Counted from the stretch's first letter, positions 1-9,679 are shown. The stretch is DNA of 64,000 bases from Shewanella halifaxensis HAW-EB4 (GCF_000019185.1 NC_010334.1:4898001-4962000), one strand, 5' to 3'. Made by a program: numbers and translations. The notes: generated by a model from the sequence alone, not told the origin.

Positions 1-1158
1 ATAGGTCAAGGTTTCTCGCTTAAAATAATGGGCGCTCACACTTACACTTGGGCATTATTTGTTTTTGTTATGGTGCTCGTCGTCGTCGCTCTACTCATGT
101 TTACATTGGGTAATAAATTTCCTGACAATGCTTATGGAAAAAAAGCGTTAGACCCTCTACCTAAATATGCCTTTATCGTATTTTTAGTGGTTATTGCCGG
201 CAACATAGTTCAAGCATTTACCCAAACAGGCCCAGCTCCATTCATCGGCCAAGATAGCCCCGGTCGAGTCTCATTTAACCCCCAGTATATGAGCTGGGAA
301 TTAGATCACTGGCCAACCTATGCACCTAATGCCCGTGGAGCATACGCCATAGATAACCCAGATATCGATAACTGGCAGCAGACAACGGCCACATTCTCAT
401 CGACCCCAACACTCAACCTACTCAATGAGACTCAACTTCCAGATGAGATAAAGGGTCGAGTCACCGCTATCGATTATCAAGCAGATGCCAAACTCTATGC
501 ACTAACGACTTCGGAAAACTGGGTATACATTTTAGATCGTAATTTCAAGCTATTAACTCAAGCACAAGTTGACGGTATGTACATGTTACATATAGAGAAG
601 CTCAATGGCGTCAGCTTCACCAGCGAAAATAGTCTTGTGGTGATGGGATTCAACAAGGCATATGCCGAATTGATTTTAGATCCCGAGCAAAACTGGGAAC
701 TTAACTATCGTCGATTCAATGAAAGCGATGTAGGTATGGGCGAAACTAATCGCGGTCAATTCAGCACGATTCGTGCCAAGACAAGTTATAGCCTAGCACT
801 AGGATATAGCGACAAATTAGACCAATTTGTCACTGTCACCACCCGAAATGAGTTAGCAGACAACCTAGTCGTCTCACGTTTTGACAAACAAGATATGACG
901 CTAGCAGCAGAATCGAATCTTAAAGGCCTAACGACTCTACCTCAGATCAGCGGTATTCATATCGAAGACGCTCAGGCTTGGATATTAAATAACGATGCAG
1001 GCGAGATAATGCAACTCGACCTACTCAATGGACAAGTCTCACCTTTAGCCATCCTACCTCAGGTGAACAACCCACAAGGGCTGCTTATTAAAGATCAACT
1101 CGTATCGACTGTTAGCCAAATTAACGGCAAGAACATCTTACAAACCTACGGCTTATAA
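1..1158 (+). CDS. membrane-anchored propeller-like protein, 5' partial
   Basis: The reading frame is open to the window edge and the first ATG (base 28) has no ribosome binding site, so the gene probably begins upstream. The visible part has two hydrophobic segments (residues about 8-28 and 46-62 counted from the ATG), then about 300 residues of short beta-rich repeats (for example 'YALTTSENWVYILD') that resemble a small beta-propeller outside the membrane. It lies about 95 bases before the molybdoenzyme operon on the same strand, so a role with that respiratory enzyme is possible, but I do not recognise the family. Confidence 0.6.
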   Translation: MGQGFSLKIMGAHTYTWALFVFVMVLVVVALLMFTLGNKFPDNAYGKKALDPLPKYAFIVFLVVIAGNIVQAFTQTGPAPFIGQDSPGRVSFNPQYMSWELDHWPTYAPNARGAYAIDNPDIDNWQQTTATFSSTPTLNLLNETQLPDEIKGRVTAIDYQADAKLYALTTSENWVYILDRNFKLLTQAQVDGMYMLHIEKLNGVSFTSENSLVVMGFNKAYAELILDPEQNWELNYRRFNESDVGMGETNRGQFSTIRAKTSYSLALGYSDKLDQFVTVTTRNELADNLVVSRFDKQDMTLAAESNLKGLTTLPQISGIHIEDAQAWILNNDAGEIMQLDLLNGQVSPLAILPQVNNPQGLLIKDQLVSTVSQINGKNILQTYGL

Positions 1159-1166
1159 GGCTGTTC

Positions 1167-1192
1167 CGCCCCCAGAAATCACTCTAGGGGCG
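1167..1192 (+). terminator. GC-rich hairpin after the first gene
   Basis: CGCCCC pairs with GGGGCG around a 14-base loop, nine bases after the stop codon. No T-run follows, so it may be only a weak terminator or an mRNA-stabilising hairpin before the molybdoenzyme genes. Confidence 0.3.
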
Positions 1193-1252
1193 AAACGCTA
1201 AGCGAGCGAAATCAAGATATTAAATTAACGAAAATAGATGCAGAGTGAACAT

Positions 1253-3454
1253 ATGAAAATCAATAGACGTACATTTATGCAAGGAGCCGGAGCGACGGCG
1301 ATACTCTCCTCATTATCTGGATTAACACCGGGTATCGCCAATGCGCGAACAACGGGGGCACATTCAAACCTACTCGCTAAACGTAATGGTGAAGTTGTTT
1401 ATCACAGCTGTTTGCGCAACTGCGCCGCCCGCTGCCTATTAAAGTTTAGAGTGCAAGATGGCCGCATGACCTATGTCTCTGGCGCCGAAGAGCAGGCCAA
1501 GACGGGTAAGGCACCATGTTTAAAAGGACAAGCCTATGTTCAGTATACCTACGCTCCTGATCGTATTTTGCACCCTATGGAACGTGTAGGGGCAAAAGGT
1601 GAAGGTAAATGGCGTCGTATTAGCTGGGATGAGGCCTATAAGAAAATCTCAGATCGCTTAAAATCAGTGATTACTGAACACGGCTCAGAGTCAATCCTTC
1701 CTTACAGTTATTCAGGCAACTATGGTGCCATCGGTATGTCAGCGTCGGGGGAACGTTTCTGGAATCGAATCGGCTCCTCTATTTTAGAGCGTAAAGTCTG
1801 TACTTACGCAGCTTATGATGGCTTAGAGTCTGTCTATGGCACTTTCTTAGGTCCAGATCCAGAAGACGTCATGTTGAGCGATGTCTACCTAAACTGGGGG
1901 CACGATGAAACCGTTTCTAACACCATCGCGATTAAGCTAATTAACAAGGCACGCGACAATGGTACTAAGTTTCTAGTGGTTAACCCTCAGCGCACACCGT
2001 TATGCAACCAGGCTGATGTGTACCTACAGCCAAAACCAAGTACCGACGTGCAACTGTGCGCTGGCATAATGAAGTATCTGGTAGAAAAAGACCTAGTTAA
2101 CCATAAGTTTATCCAAGAACAGTCGATTGGTTATGACGACCTACTCAAGCGTTTAGACGAGCTTAGCTATGACGAAATCGAGCAAATCACCGGTGTTCCC
2201 AGAGCCAAGATGTTCGAGTTCGCACAGATTCTAGGTGAAAACGAAAAAACCATGCTGCGAATGGGATACGGTTTCCAACGTAACTTTAATGGTGCACGTA
2301 TGTCTCGTGCTGTGGCCATGTTGCTTGGTGTTACAGGTAACTTTGGTAAAAGAGGTAATGGCCTGGTCTATGACAACATTCATGCTGGTGCAGGTCTAAA
2401 TCAATCTATCGCCAGCGGCAAATATATGCGTAAGAACAAAGATGCTCAACGCATTAATATGACTGAAATAGCCAAAGCTATTCATCCAACAAATCCAACC
2501 AGTCATGACAAACCAAGTAAGCCTATCCACGCCATGATTATCTATAACGGCAACCCGGTGGTCGTCGCCCCTGACACCAATGCCGTTATCGAAGGCATGA
2601 AACGTGAAGATCTGTTTGTCGTCGGCCACGACATGGTAATGACGGACTCCCTCCAGTACTGCGATATCATCTTGCCATCGGCGAGTCAATTTGAGACCGA
2701 CGATATCGTGGGTGATTATCACGGTTACTACATTCAAGTATGCCAAAAGGTGATTGAGCCAGTTGGTGAGTCTAAGTGTAACTGGACCTTCTTCCGCGAG
2801 CTAGGTCAAGCTATGGGCTTCGAAGATGACGTCTTTAAGGCCAGCAATGATGACATCATCAAAGAGCTGCTTGATACCGACTCTCCTGACTACAAAGGCG
2901 TAACCTATGAGCGCCTAATGAAAGAGAAGTTCATCAAACTTGATATCCCTCAGCCGGTGTTGGCCGACGGCAAATACAACACACCAAGTGGCAAAATTGA
3001 GTTTAGTTCCAAGCTGATGTCTGATGCGGGTTATCACCCAGTACTAGACTGGCAGCTACCCGAAGAAGAGATGGAGCCTAAAGAGCGTAATCTTCCATTC
3101 CGTTTACTGTCCAGCGGTGTACCACAGCGCGTAAACAGCTCCTTCTATAACGTGAAGTACATACGCGCTATTCCAGCATACTACGTAAAAATCAACCCGG
3201 TCGATGCCAAGACATATGACGTTAAAGATAATGATGTCGTCAAGCTAAGTAACCATCGTGGCGAAGCTCGCTTCGTGGTAATTGTCACCGAAGGTGTGTT
3301 ACCCGGCTCATTGATGACGCCGAAATGCAACTGGCTGAGAATGAACCCAAACGGAACCGAAGGCTGTACCAACTCGTTAACCACTGACAAATTAACCGAT
3401 ATGGGCGGCTGCTCTGCATACCACTCTACTCGTGTAGACCTAGCAAAAGCATGA
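1253..3454 (+). CDS. Tat-exported DMSO-reductase-family molybdopterin oxidoreductase, catalytic subunit
   Basis: The ATG at 1253 is chosen over 1238 because it has AGAGTG in front and starts right at the Tat signal (NRRTFMQ, then a hydrophobic stretch ending ANA). A C-x3-C-x3-C ... C arrangement (CLRNCAARC, later APCLKG) should bind one [4Fe-4S] cluster, as in DmsA-type enzymes. Molybdopterin-binding and C-terminal dinucleotide-binding domains follow; about 733 residues is usual. The segment where DmsA has its Mo-ligand serine reads CTYAAYDGLESVYG, which looks more like the NarG stretch with an Asp ligand. The substrate is therefore unknown; the FeS, chaperone and cytochrome b genes downstream show a quinone-linked periplasmic enzyme. 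Confidence 0.9.
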   Translation: MKINRRTFMQGAGATAILSSLSGLTPGIANARTTGAHSNLLAKRNGEVVYHSCLRNCAARCLLKFRVQDGRMTYVSGAEEQAKTGKAPCLKGQAYVQYTYAPDRILHPMERVGAKGEGKWRRISWDEAYKKISDRLKSVITEHGSESILPYSYSGNYGAIGMSASGERFWNRIGSSILERKVCTYAAYDGLESVYGTFLGPDPEDVMLSDVYLNWGHDETVSNTIAIKLINKARDNGTKFLVVNPQRTPLCNQADVYLQPKPSTDVQLCAGIMKYLVEKDLVNHKFIQEQSIGYDDLLKRLDELSYDEIEQITGVPRAKMFEFAQILGENEKTMLRMGYGFQRNFNGARMSRAVAMLLGVTGNFGKRGNGLVYDNIHAGAGLNQSIASGKYMRKNKDAQRINMTEIAKAIHPTNPTSHDKPSKPIHAMIIYNGNPVVVAPDTNAVIEGMKREDLFVVGHDMVMTDSLQYCDIILPSASQFETDDIVGDYHGYYIQVCQKVIEPVGESKCNWTFFRELGQAMGFEDDVFKASNDDIIKELLDTDSPDYKGVTYERLMKEKFIKLDIPQPVLADGKYNTPSGKIEFSSKLMSDAGYHPVLDWQLPEEEMEPKERNLPFRLLSSGVPQRVNSSFYNVKYIRAIPAYYVKINPVDAKTYDVKDNDVVKLSNHRGEARFVVIVTEGVLPGSLMTPKCNWLRMNPNGTEGCTNSLTTDKLTDMGGCSAYHSTRVDLAKA

Positions 3455-3466
3455 AGGAGAGTTTAA

Positions 3467-4015
3467 ATGGAAAATAAACATCAACTTGGATTTGTATTCA
3501 GACAAGAGAACTGTATCGGCTGCCAAGCTTGTACTGTTGCCTGCCAAATCCATAACGAACTGCCCGAAGATGTCCGTTTTCGTAAAGTCGATCGCTACGA
3601 AGTGCCACATGAAGACGGTACTAAAGATATTTGGCTAAGCCACTCATGTATGCATTGCGGTAACCCCGGCTGTTTAATGGTCTGCCCTTCTCAAGCATAC
3701 TCGGTACGCGATGACGGCTTAGTCGTGCTTGATCGCGACAAATGCACTGGCTGTGGTCTTTGCGTCAATGCTTGTCCTTACGATGCAGTGGTGATGCTAA
3801 AAAGTGACGGTAAAGCCGCCAAATGTAATATGTGTATTGAGCTTATCGATCAAGGGCTAAAGCCTGCCTGCGTTGATGGTTGCCCAGTAGAGTGCCTAGA
3901 TGTAGACCGCATCCATTCAGTGTTGCAACAAAAAAGCTCTGCCAGCAAACAGGGGATCGGTTATGGCAACTGCATCACTAAGCCGAACATGCTGATCATT
4001 AAGGAGCGAGCATGA
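3467..4015 (+). CDS. four-cluster ferredoxin-like electron transfer subunit (DmsB/NrfC type)
   Basis: The 182-residue protein carries four cysteine groups: CIGCQACTVAC, CMHCGNPGCLMVCP, CTGCGLCVNACP and CNMCIELI...CVDGCP. This is the pattern of the four [4Fe-4S] subunits of CISM-type enzymes, which pass electrons between the cytochrome b and the catalytic subunit. There is no signal peptide, so it would be exported together with the Tat substrate. It has a strong AAGGAG site 8 bases before the ATG, follows the catalytic gene by 12 bases and overlaps the chaperone gene by ATGA, showing one operon. Confidence 0.93.
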   Translation: MENKHQLGFVFRQENCIGCQACTVACQIHNELPEDVRFRKVDRYEVPHEDGTKDIWLSHSCMHCGNPGCLMVCPSQAYSVRDDGLVVLDRDKCTGCGLCVNACPYDAVVMLKSDGKAAKCNMCIELIDQGLKPACVDGCPVECLDVDRIHSVLQQKSSASKQGIGYGNCITKPNMLIIKERA

Positions 4016-4644
4016 CCCAAGCAGACTTTGGCTCTGTCGCTAATGGTTATCAGGCCTTGAAGGGGATGCTATTTACCCCTTCAGCCCCTGAGTGCCTTGA
4101 GCGACTCATTGATTGGCTTGAAGCCAGTCAAATCAACAATGAGCTATTAGCTGAGGCCCGCAAAAGTCAGAACACACTCATTGACTTAGAGTGTGACTTT
4201 AATCGGATGTGCGTAGGGCCAACCCGTTTGCTGGTACCGCCATACGAATCGGTTTATTGCAGTGTTGGTTCGCAACTTAACACCAAAGAAACAGTTGCCG
4301 TTGCTGATTTTTACCAAAATATCGGTTTAGTGATTGATAAAAATCTCAATGAACCAGCGGACTATATTGGCAACGAACTGGAATTTCTCTTCTGCCTAGA
4401 GGCATTGAACCACCAGCAGAAGGAGCAAGTAAATCACAATGAGTCAACAGCCCTCGACGAGCTGGCCCAACTGTTTATTAGCCAGCACCTAGGGCGTTGG
4501 TATCAAGATTTTACTTATGGTATCGAACAGCATACCGAGATGACATTTTGGCGCCATTACGCCCAGACACTACGCGATTTTTTAGCGCAAAGGCATAACC
4601 CAACAATATCAGGGGATAATCCCCTATCGGAGAAGCGCCATTAA
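4012..4644 (+). CDS. TorD/DmsD-family molybdoenzyme maturation chaperone
   Basis: A 210-residue, largely helical, cytoplasmic protein without signal peptide. The segment 'DFNRMCVGPTRLLVPPYESVYC' is the usual TorD/DmsD signature (F-x-R-L-F-x-GP...PPYESVY). Such proteins bind the Tat signal of the partner enzyme and help cofactor loading before export. The start codon overlaps the stop of the FeS subunit gene, so translation is coupled and its client should be the catalytic subunit of this operon. Confidence 0.88.
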   Translation: MTQADFGSVANGYQALKGMLFTPSAPECLERLIDWLEASQINNELLAEARKSQNTLIDLECDFNRMCVGPTRLLVPPYESVYCSVGSQLNTKETVAVADFYQNIGLVIDKNLNEPADYIGNELEFLFCLEALNHQQKEQVNHNESTALDELAQLFISQHLGRWYQDFTYGIEQHTEMTFWRHYAQTLRDFLAQRHNPTISGDNPLSEKRH

Positions 4645-4662
4645 GTCGCTTAAGGTTATTAC

Positions 4663-5616
4663 ATGAAACGTTTAACAGCTTTAGTTCCTATGATGTTAAC
4701 AGCCATTTTTAGTTTGCCGGCAATCGCTTCAGAAGAAGCGCCTACCGCACAACTATGGCAACCCGTTAAAGAGGTCGCTATTCAAGCCGACATACCAGAG
4801 CTATTAGGTATGCCAACACAGGCTGAGCTGCCAGTAATCGACACACTATTTAACCAAGGTCGAATCGAAACGCTAGCGCCTGCGAGCTACTGGGCAGATC
4901 TACTCAGCTATAGCTTCTTTGGTATGATCTTGCTATTAGGTATTTTTGTGGTATTCAACGGCAAATCTAAGTTAGCCAATGGCTTTTCAGGCCGTAAAGT
5001 GGCTCGCTGGAGTGGTATGGATGTGTTCATTCACTGGCTAGGCGCCATCTCCTGTCTATTCCTTATCATTACAGGTATCGTCATGGCCGCAGGGCGCTTC
5101 CTGTTAGAGCCTAATATGGCGACAAATAGCTGGATGGGAGTCATTAATACCTCAGTAGGTTTGCATGACATGATGGCGTTTCCCTTCCTCCTAGGCTGGG
5201 CGATAATGGTCGTGAAGTGGGCTGCCAAGCAGATGCCTGAAAGCTGCGATATCGGCTGGTTTAAAGTGATGGGGGGCTATCTGAATTTTGGTTCCTTTAA
5301 GAACCAACACCCGGATGCAGGCTTTGCCAACGCGGGAGAAAAACTCTGGTTCTGGACATTCGCACTCTTCGGCGGCGTGCTCGTGGTTTCTGGACTGATC
5401 CTGATGTTTCCAAGCTTGGTTGCAACTAAAGACGCCGCGAATTTAAGCCTTATACTTCACCTACTCTCTGCCGCAATCCTAGGTATGTTCACTGTCGTGC
5501 ATATATTTATGGCAACGGTCATGTCTGAGGGTGGTATGGAGTGCATGGTCAGTGGCTATTGCGATGAAAACTGGGCTAAACAGCACCACAACTTATGGTT
5601 CAAAGAGCTGAAATAA
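4663..5616 (+). CDS. cytochrome b subunit, formate-dehydrogenase-gamma-like quinone module
   Basis: The protein has a signal peptide, a periplasmic stretch of about 60 residues, then about five membrane segments. 'WSGMDVFIHWLGAISC', 'VGLHDMMAFPFLLGW' and 'LHLLSAAILGMFTVVHIFM' have the His placements expected for two hemes b in FdnI-like subunits. It would connect the membrane quinone pool to the exported FeS/molybdenum subunits. 'Gamma subunit of formate dehydrogenase' is only a family resemblance; the catalytic subunit here lacks a recognisable Sec or Cys formate dehydrogenase site. Confidence 0.85.
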   Translation: MKRLTALVPMMLTAIFSLPAIASEEAPTAQLWQPVKEVAIQADIPELLGMPTQAELPVIDTLFNQGRIETLAPASYWADLLSYSFFGMILLLGIFVVFNGKSKLANGFSGRKVARWSGMDVFIHWLGAISCLFLIITGIVMAAGRFLLEPNMATNSWMGVINTSVGLHDMMAFPFLLGWAIMVVKWAAKQMPESCDIGWFKVMGGYLNFGSFKNQHPDAGFANAGEKLWFWTFALFGGVLVVSGLILMFPSLVATKDAANLSLILHLLSAAILGMFTVVHIFMATVMSEGGMECMVSGYCDENWAKQHHNLWFKELK

Positions 5617-5638
5617 CCTCAGCAAGTTAGAGACTCCC

Positions 5639-5671
5639 TTGCTCACCACTCCATAAAGGAGTGATGAGCAA
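5639..5671 (+). terminator. long hairpin after the molybdoenzyme operon
   Basis: Arms TTGCTCA-C-CACTCC and GGAGTG-A-TGAGCAA pair with one mismatch around a five-base loop, 23 bases after the cytochrome b stop codon. Only a short T pair follows, so termination may be partial and the porin downstream may share the transcript. Confidence 0.5.
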
Positions 5672-5762
5672 TTCAACCAAACCTTAATCGCTCGTCATGC
5701 AACCCCGACTCTAATCAATAGAGATGGTGAATTGTTGCTGCCGAAATATAGAGAAGCTCCCG

Positions 5763-6818
5763 ATGAAAACACTTAAAACACTAATCGCAGTAACGATTAG
5801 CTTATGCAGCTACAATGCCTATGCAGACGATAATGGCGATCTTGAAACTCGTATCGCCAAACTCGAAAACAATGCCTCACCATCACAATTTAAAAACAGC
5901 CAAGTCAGCCTTTATGGCTCTATTCGACCAACGTTAAGTTATCTAGACAATGGCCAAGAGAACAGCTGGGATGTACGTGACGCATTATCAAGAGTCGGTA
6001 TCATGGCCAGTACAGAATTTGCCGATGGTTGGAGCGCCATCGCCCATGGTGAATGGAGCGTCGACATCGCTAACTCAGGCAATTTCGGTAAGGCCCGTCA
6101 GGCCTATGCCGCGATAGCTTCTCCTTACGGTCAAGTGGGTATAGGTAAACAGCGTCCGGCGCAATACACCTTAGTGGCCGAATATGTGGATATCTTTAAC
6201 CATGGCAACAGCCCTTACGCTTATGACTATGACAATCCATTTTTTGTCGATAACTTCGTCACCTATAAACTAGTCACTGGTGGCTTTACTTGGATGGCGG
6301 GTGCACAGGTTGATGGCGATAGCGGGGAAAGCGGTACCGATATAGTTAACGTCGGTGTCGGTTATGACCTCCAGCGACTACACATAGGATTAGGCTATAT
6401 CAGCCAAAACACGCTAGATAGCAATGATATCGAAGGTGATAATCAAACTCTTGGCGGTGTAGTTGCCTACACCTTTAGCAACGATCTATATCTAGCCGCG
6501 AGTTATCAAGAGAAGCAGTACAACTATGACGCTGGTAGCATGAATAAAGACCGCAGTGGCAGCACCTTAGACACGGCACTGGCCTACCCGTTCAGCGATG
6601 ATTATACCGTTAAACTGGGTTACTTTATGTTTAAAGATGGAATTGATGACAATACATCAGCTGACTATAACGGCTTTAACACTACTTTAGAGTGGAACCC
6701 TGTCGCTAACGTGCGAGTGCATTTAGAATACCTAGATAAAAACTTTGACAACCGTGAAGACGATCGGGCCGTGACCATAGGTTTTAAATACGACTTCAAT
6801 CTCACTTGGAGAGACTAA
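5763..6818 (+). CDS. Gram-negative general porin
   Basis: The ATG at 5763 starts at a clean signal peptide (MKTLKTLIAVTISLCSYNAYA) and has AGAGAAG upstream; an earlier in-frame ATG at 5724 would put a poor sequence before it. The mature protein begins with a short coiled segment (ETRIAKLENN), then 'VSLYGSIRPTLSY', an alternating beta-barrel pattern, and 'GMGKQRPAQY'-like porin features ('VGIGKQRPAQYTLVAEYVDIF'). About 350 residues is typical of the OmpC/Porin_4 type. It follows the oxidoreductase operon and may let its substrate in, but this is only inferred from position. Confidence 0.82.
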   Translation: MKTLKTLIAVTISLCSYNAYADDNGDLETRIAKLENNASPSQFKNSQVSLYGSIRPTLSYLDNGQENSWDVRDALSRVGIMASTEFADGWSAIAHGEWSVDIANSGNFGKARQAYAAIASPYGQVGIGKQRPAQYTLVAEYVDIFNHGNSPYAYDYDNPFFVDNFVTYKLVTGGFTWMAGAQVDGDSGESGTDIVNVGVGYDLQRLHIGLGYISQNTLDSNDIEGDNQTLGGVVAYTFSNDLYLAASYQEKQYNYDAGSMNKDRSGSTLDTALAYPFSDDYTVKLGYFMFKDGIDDNTSADYNGFNTTLEWNPVANVRVHLEYLDKNFDNREDDRAVTIGFKYDFNLTWRD

Positions 6819-6859
6819 GTCTATTTTCGATCCCCTAGAGTAAAGCTAACAAAGCGAGA

Positions 6860-7201
6860 CTAATCAAACCAAGCGGCTGACTTTTCGGCGGCTTGGTTTT
6901 TAACGTTATCATCGACATACATCGACACCATAGCCAGCGCTGCGGCTAAGGCGCCAAGATCGTCAGTATAGCCGAGTATAGGTGTTAGATCTGGAATGGC
7001 ATCAATCGGTGCAATAAAGTAAGCCAGTGCGCCAAAAATTACCGTCTTAGCCCATTTAGGCGTATCAGGACGCTTAGCCGCATAATAGAGACACAAGGCG
7101 TTATCGATCACTTCACGACCCGCTTTTTTGGCAAATAGTTTTACCTTCTGCCAAAAGCTCTCGTCGCTATATTCGTTAGTGTCATTCGTTTCTTGAGTCA
7201 T
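6860..7201 (-). CDS. YkvA/DUF1232-family small membrane protein
   Basis: The 113-residue protein contains 'LYYAAKRPDTPKWAKTVIFGALAYFIAPIDAIPDLTPILGYTDDLGALAAAL', the hallmark of the YkvA/DUF1232 family (YF-x-P-x-D-x-IPD-x-P...G..DD). Its cell function is not known. I chose the ATG at 7201 rather than the upstream TTG at 7213, since neither has a strong binding site and ATG is favoured. It is monocistronic, downstream of the ygiQ terminator. Confidence 0.8.
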   Translation of the reverse strand: MTQETNDTNEYSDESFWQKVKLFAKKAGREVIDNALCLYYAAKRPDTPKWAKTVIFGALAYFIAPIDAIPDLTPILGYTDDLGALAAALAMVSMYVDDNVKNQAAEKSAAWFD

Positions 7202-7219
7202 GATCCTGCCCAATAAAAA

Positions 7220-7255
7220 GGGAATACTTATACCAATCAGTATAAAGATATTCCC
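7220..7255 (-). terminator. intrinsic terminator of ygiQ
   Basis: GGGAATA...TATTCCC with inner GTATA/TATAC pairing forms a hairpin that on the minus strand is followed by TTTTT. It lies between the ygiQ stop codon and the YkvA-like start; the plus side ends with TTATTTT, so it may act both ways. Confidence 0.65.
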
Positions 7256-7345
7256 TTATTTTAGTTTATTTAGCTACAGCAAGCTTATCACTGCTGCTTT
7301 GGGCACTTGTTTGAGTGCCCCAAGCGTTCTTTTAGCTTTGATGCT

Positions 7346-9679
7346 CTATCTTTGGTGTTTAGGCGTGGTGCCCCAAGCATTTTTCTTTGGAGGGCGCTTA
7401 CCTGTTGGCTTAGCGCCTGTTTTAGCACCTTGGCCAGATCTGTTTTGATCCGGCTTGCCTTGACCCGCTTTATTACCACCTGACTTTTTCTGGCCAGACT
7501 TATTCTGACTAGACTTATTCTGGCCAGATTTACGATCATCAAATTGATCGCCAGAGAAACGGGTAAAGGCCTTCTTACCTTTGCCATCATCTTTAGCGTT
7601 AGACGTCTTACTATTAGCTCTGTTTGCTTCTCGCTCTTGGCGCGTCTCCACTGGGACTAAGCAAGATGGGCCATTACCAATTAATTTCTCTTTGCCCATC
7701 TCAATTAACGCTTCACGGATCAGCGGCCAGCCTGCCGAGTCGTGATAACGCAGCAAGGCCTTATGTAGCTTACGCTGACGGCCTTTCTTCGGCACAGTGA
7801 CCTGTTCACTATCGTGCTTAACGTTTTTAAGCGAGTTAAGCTCTGTGTGGTAAATGGTGGTCGCATTCGCCATCGGTGATGGGTAGAAGTTCTGCACCTG
7901 ATCGAGCTTAAACTTCTCAGCCTTGAGCCATAACGCCAGATTCACCATATCTTCATTAGTGGTACCAGGATGCGCCGAGATAAAGTAAGGAATTAAATAC
8001 TGTTTCTTACCCGCCTCTTGTGAGTACTTATCGAAAAGCGTTTTAAACTTGTCGTAAGTGCCCATTCCCGGCTTCATCATCTTGTTAAGCGGCCCTTCCT
8101 CTGTGTGCTCTGGAGCAATCTTAAGGTAACCACCAACATGGTGAGTCGCGAGTTCTTTAACGTAGCGTGGATCTTCGGTAGCCAAGTCATAACGCACACC
8201 AGAGGCGATCAAGACCTTCTTGATCCCCGGTACATCACGGGCGGCGCGGTACAAGTCGATGGTCGGCTGATGGTCGGTATCCATATGACCACAAATCGAT
8301 GGATAGATACAAGATTGACGGCGGCAAGTGCTCTCGGCCTTTTCGCTAGTGCAGCCTAGGTGGTACATGTTTGCCGTTGGGCCACCCAGATCCGAGATAA
8401 CCCCAGTAAAGCCCGGTACCTTCTGTTGAATATCTTTAATCTCTTTCACAATGGACTCTTGTGAACGACTCTGAATGATCCGCCCTTCATGCTCAGTGAT
8501 CGAGCAGAATGAGCAGCCACCAAAACAACCGCGCATAATATTAATCGAGGCCTTAATCATGTCGTAGGCAGGGATCTTCTCCTTGCCATAGGACGGATGC
8601 GGCACACGCTGATATGCCAGATCGAACACGCCATCCATCTCATCGGTATTGAGCGGCCAAGCCGGTGGATTGACCCAAACTGCACGTTCGGCGTGCTTTT
8701 GAAATAATGCGCGCGCGCAGCCCGGATTCTGCTCTTGATGCAAAATTCGTGAGGCATGGGCATACAGGTATTTGTCCTCTAAAACCTTTTCATAGCTTGG
8801 TAGCATGACATAGGTCTTCTCCCAAGGCTTAGGTCTTGGAGGCTGGACGCTGATAGCCTTAGGCGCATCATTGTCGAAGATTTTCTCATCCGTCGGCCCT
8901 GATAGGTTTTTACAACCCACATCATCGGCGCCGTACGGATTAGGAATTGGATCGATCTTATGTAGCTGATCTAGCTTGCGCGAATCCACCCCCTTCCATT
9001 CGGGTAGCGGCTCGTTACGAATAACCGCTGTACCACGAATATCGTGAAGCTGTGACATAGGCTCGCCAGCCGCCAAACGATGAGAAAGCTCCACTAAAGG
9101 ACGTTCGGCGTTGCCGTAGATCAAGATATCGGCTTTAGCGTCTAAAACAACACTGCGACGCACTTTATCGGACCAGTAATCGTAGTGAGCAATGCGGCGC
9201 AGACTCGCCTCGATACCACCTATCACTACAGGTACTTGCTTAAAGGCTTCTTTACAGCGTTGAGTGTAGACAGTCACGGCGCGATCGGGACGCTTACCAC
9301 CAATATTACCCGCGGTGTAGGCATCATCATGACGCATACGGCGCTCGGCGGTATAGCGGTTAATCATCGAGTCCATGTTACCCGCAGTCACGCCAAAGTA
9401 GAGGTTAGGCTTGCCTAACTTCATAAAGTCTTCTTTGTTAGACCAATCAGGCTGGGAAATAATCCCCACTCTAAAACCTTGGGCTTCGAGCATGCGGCCA
9501 ATGACTGCCATACCAAAACTTGGATGATCCACGTAGGCATCGCCCGTTACGATAATAATGTCACAACTATCCCAACCTAACTTAGCCATCTCTTTACGAG
9601 ACATAGGTAAGAAAGGCGCTGGGCGAGTGAGCTCAGGGCGATACTTTGGAAAGGTAAATAACGTGGATTCTACTTGCAT
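7346..9679 (-). CDS. ygiQ: YgiQ-family radical SAM protein
   Basis: A 777-residue protein of the UPF0313/YgiQ family. The N-terminal part holds the typical 'DIIIVTGDAYVDHPSFGMAVIGRMLE' cobalamin-like fold segment, and the radical SAM cluster motif CFGGCSFC sits at residues 385-392 with 'GDLGGPTANMY'-like text following ('SDLGGPTANMYHLGC'). The biochemical role of YgiQ is not established. The last 80 residues are a low-complexity basic tail made of repeats such as KSGQNKSSQNKSGQKKSG, which looks like a repeat-expanded disordered tail and could bind RNA. Confidence 0.93.
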   Translation of the reverse strand: MQVESTLFTFPKYRPELTRPAPFLPMSRKEMAKLGWDSCDIIIVTGDAYVDHPSFGMAVIGRMLEAQGFRVGIISQPDWSNKEDFMKLGKPNLYFGVTAGNMDSMINRYTAERRMRHDDAYTAGNIGGKRPDRAVTVYTQRCKEAFKQVPVVIGGIEASLRRIAHYDYWSDKVRRSVVLDAKADILIYGNAERPLVELSHRLAAGEPMSQLHDIRGTAVIRNEPLPEWKGVDSRKLDQLHKIDPIPNPYGADDVGCKNLSGPTDEKIFDNDAPKAISVQPPRPKPWEKTYVMLPSYEKVLEDKYLYAHASRILHQEQNPGCARALFQKHAERAVWVNPPAWPLNTDEMDGVFDLAYQRVPHPSYGKEKIPAYDMIKASINIMRGCFGGCSFCSITEHEGRIIQSRSQESIVKEIKDIQQKVPGFTGVISDLGGPTANMYHLGCTSEKAESTCRRQSCIYPSICGHMDTDHQPTIDLYRAARDVPGIKKVLIASGVRYDLATEDPRYVKELATHHVGGYLKIAPEHTEEGPLNKMMKPGMGTYDKFKTLFDKYSQEAGKKQYLIPYFISAHPGTTNEDMVNLALWLKAEKFKLDQVQNFYPSPMANATTIYHTELNSLKNVKHDSEQVTVPKKGRQRKLHKALLRYHDSAGWPLIREALIEMGKEKLIGNGPSCLVPVETRQEREANRANSKTSNAKDDGKGKKAFTRFSGDQFDDRKSGQNKSSQNKSGQKKSGGNKAGQGKPDQNRSGQGAKTGAKPTGKRPPKKNAWGTTPKHQR

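Noticed and set aside
2396..2746. 116-codon ORF antisense to the molybdoenzyme gene
   Set aside because: Shadow frame of a clear conserved gene; no binding site and no domain.
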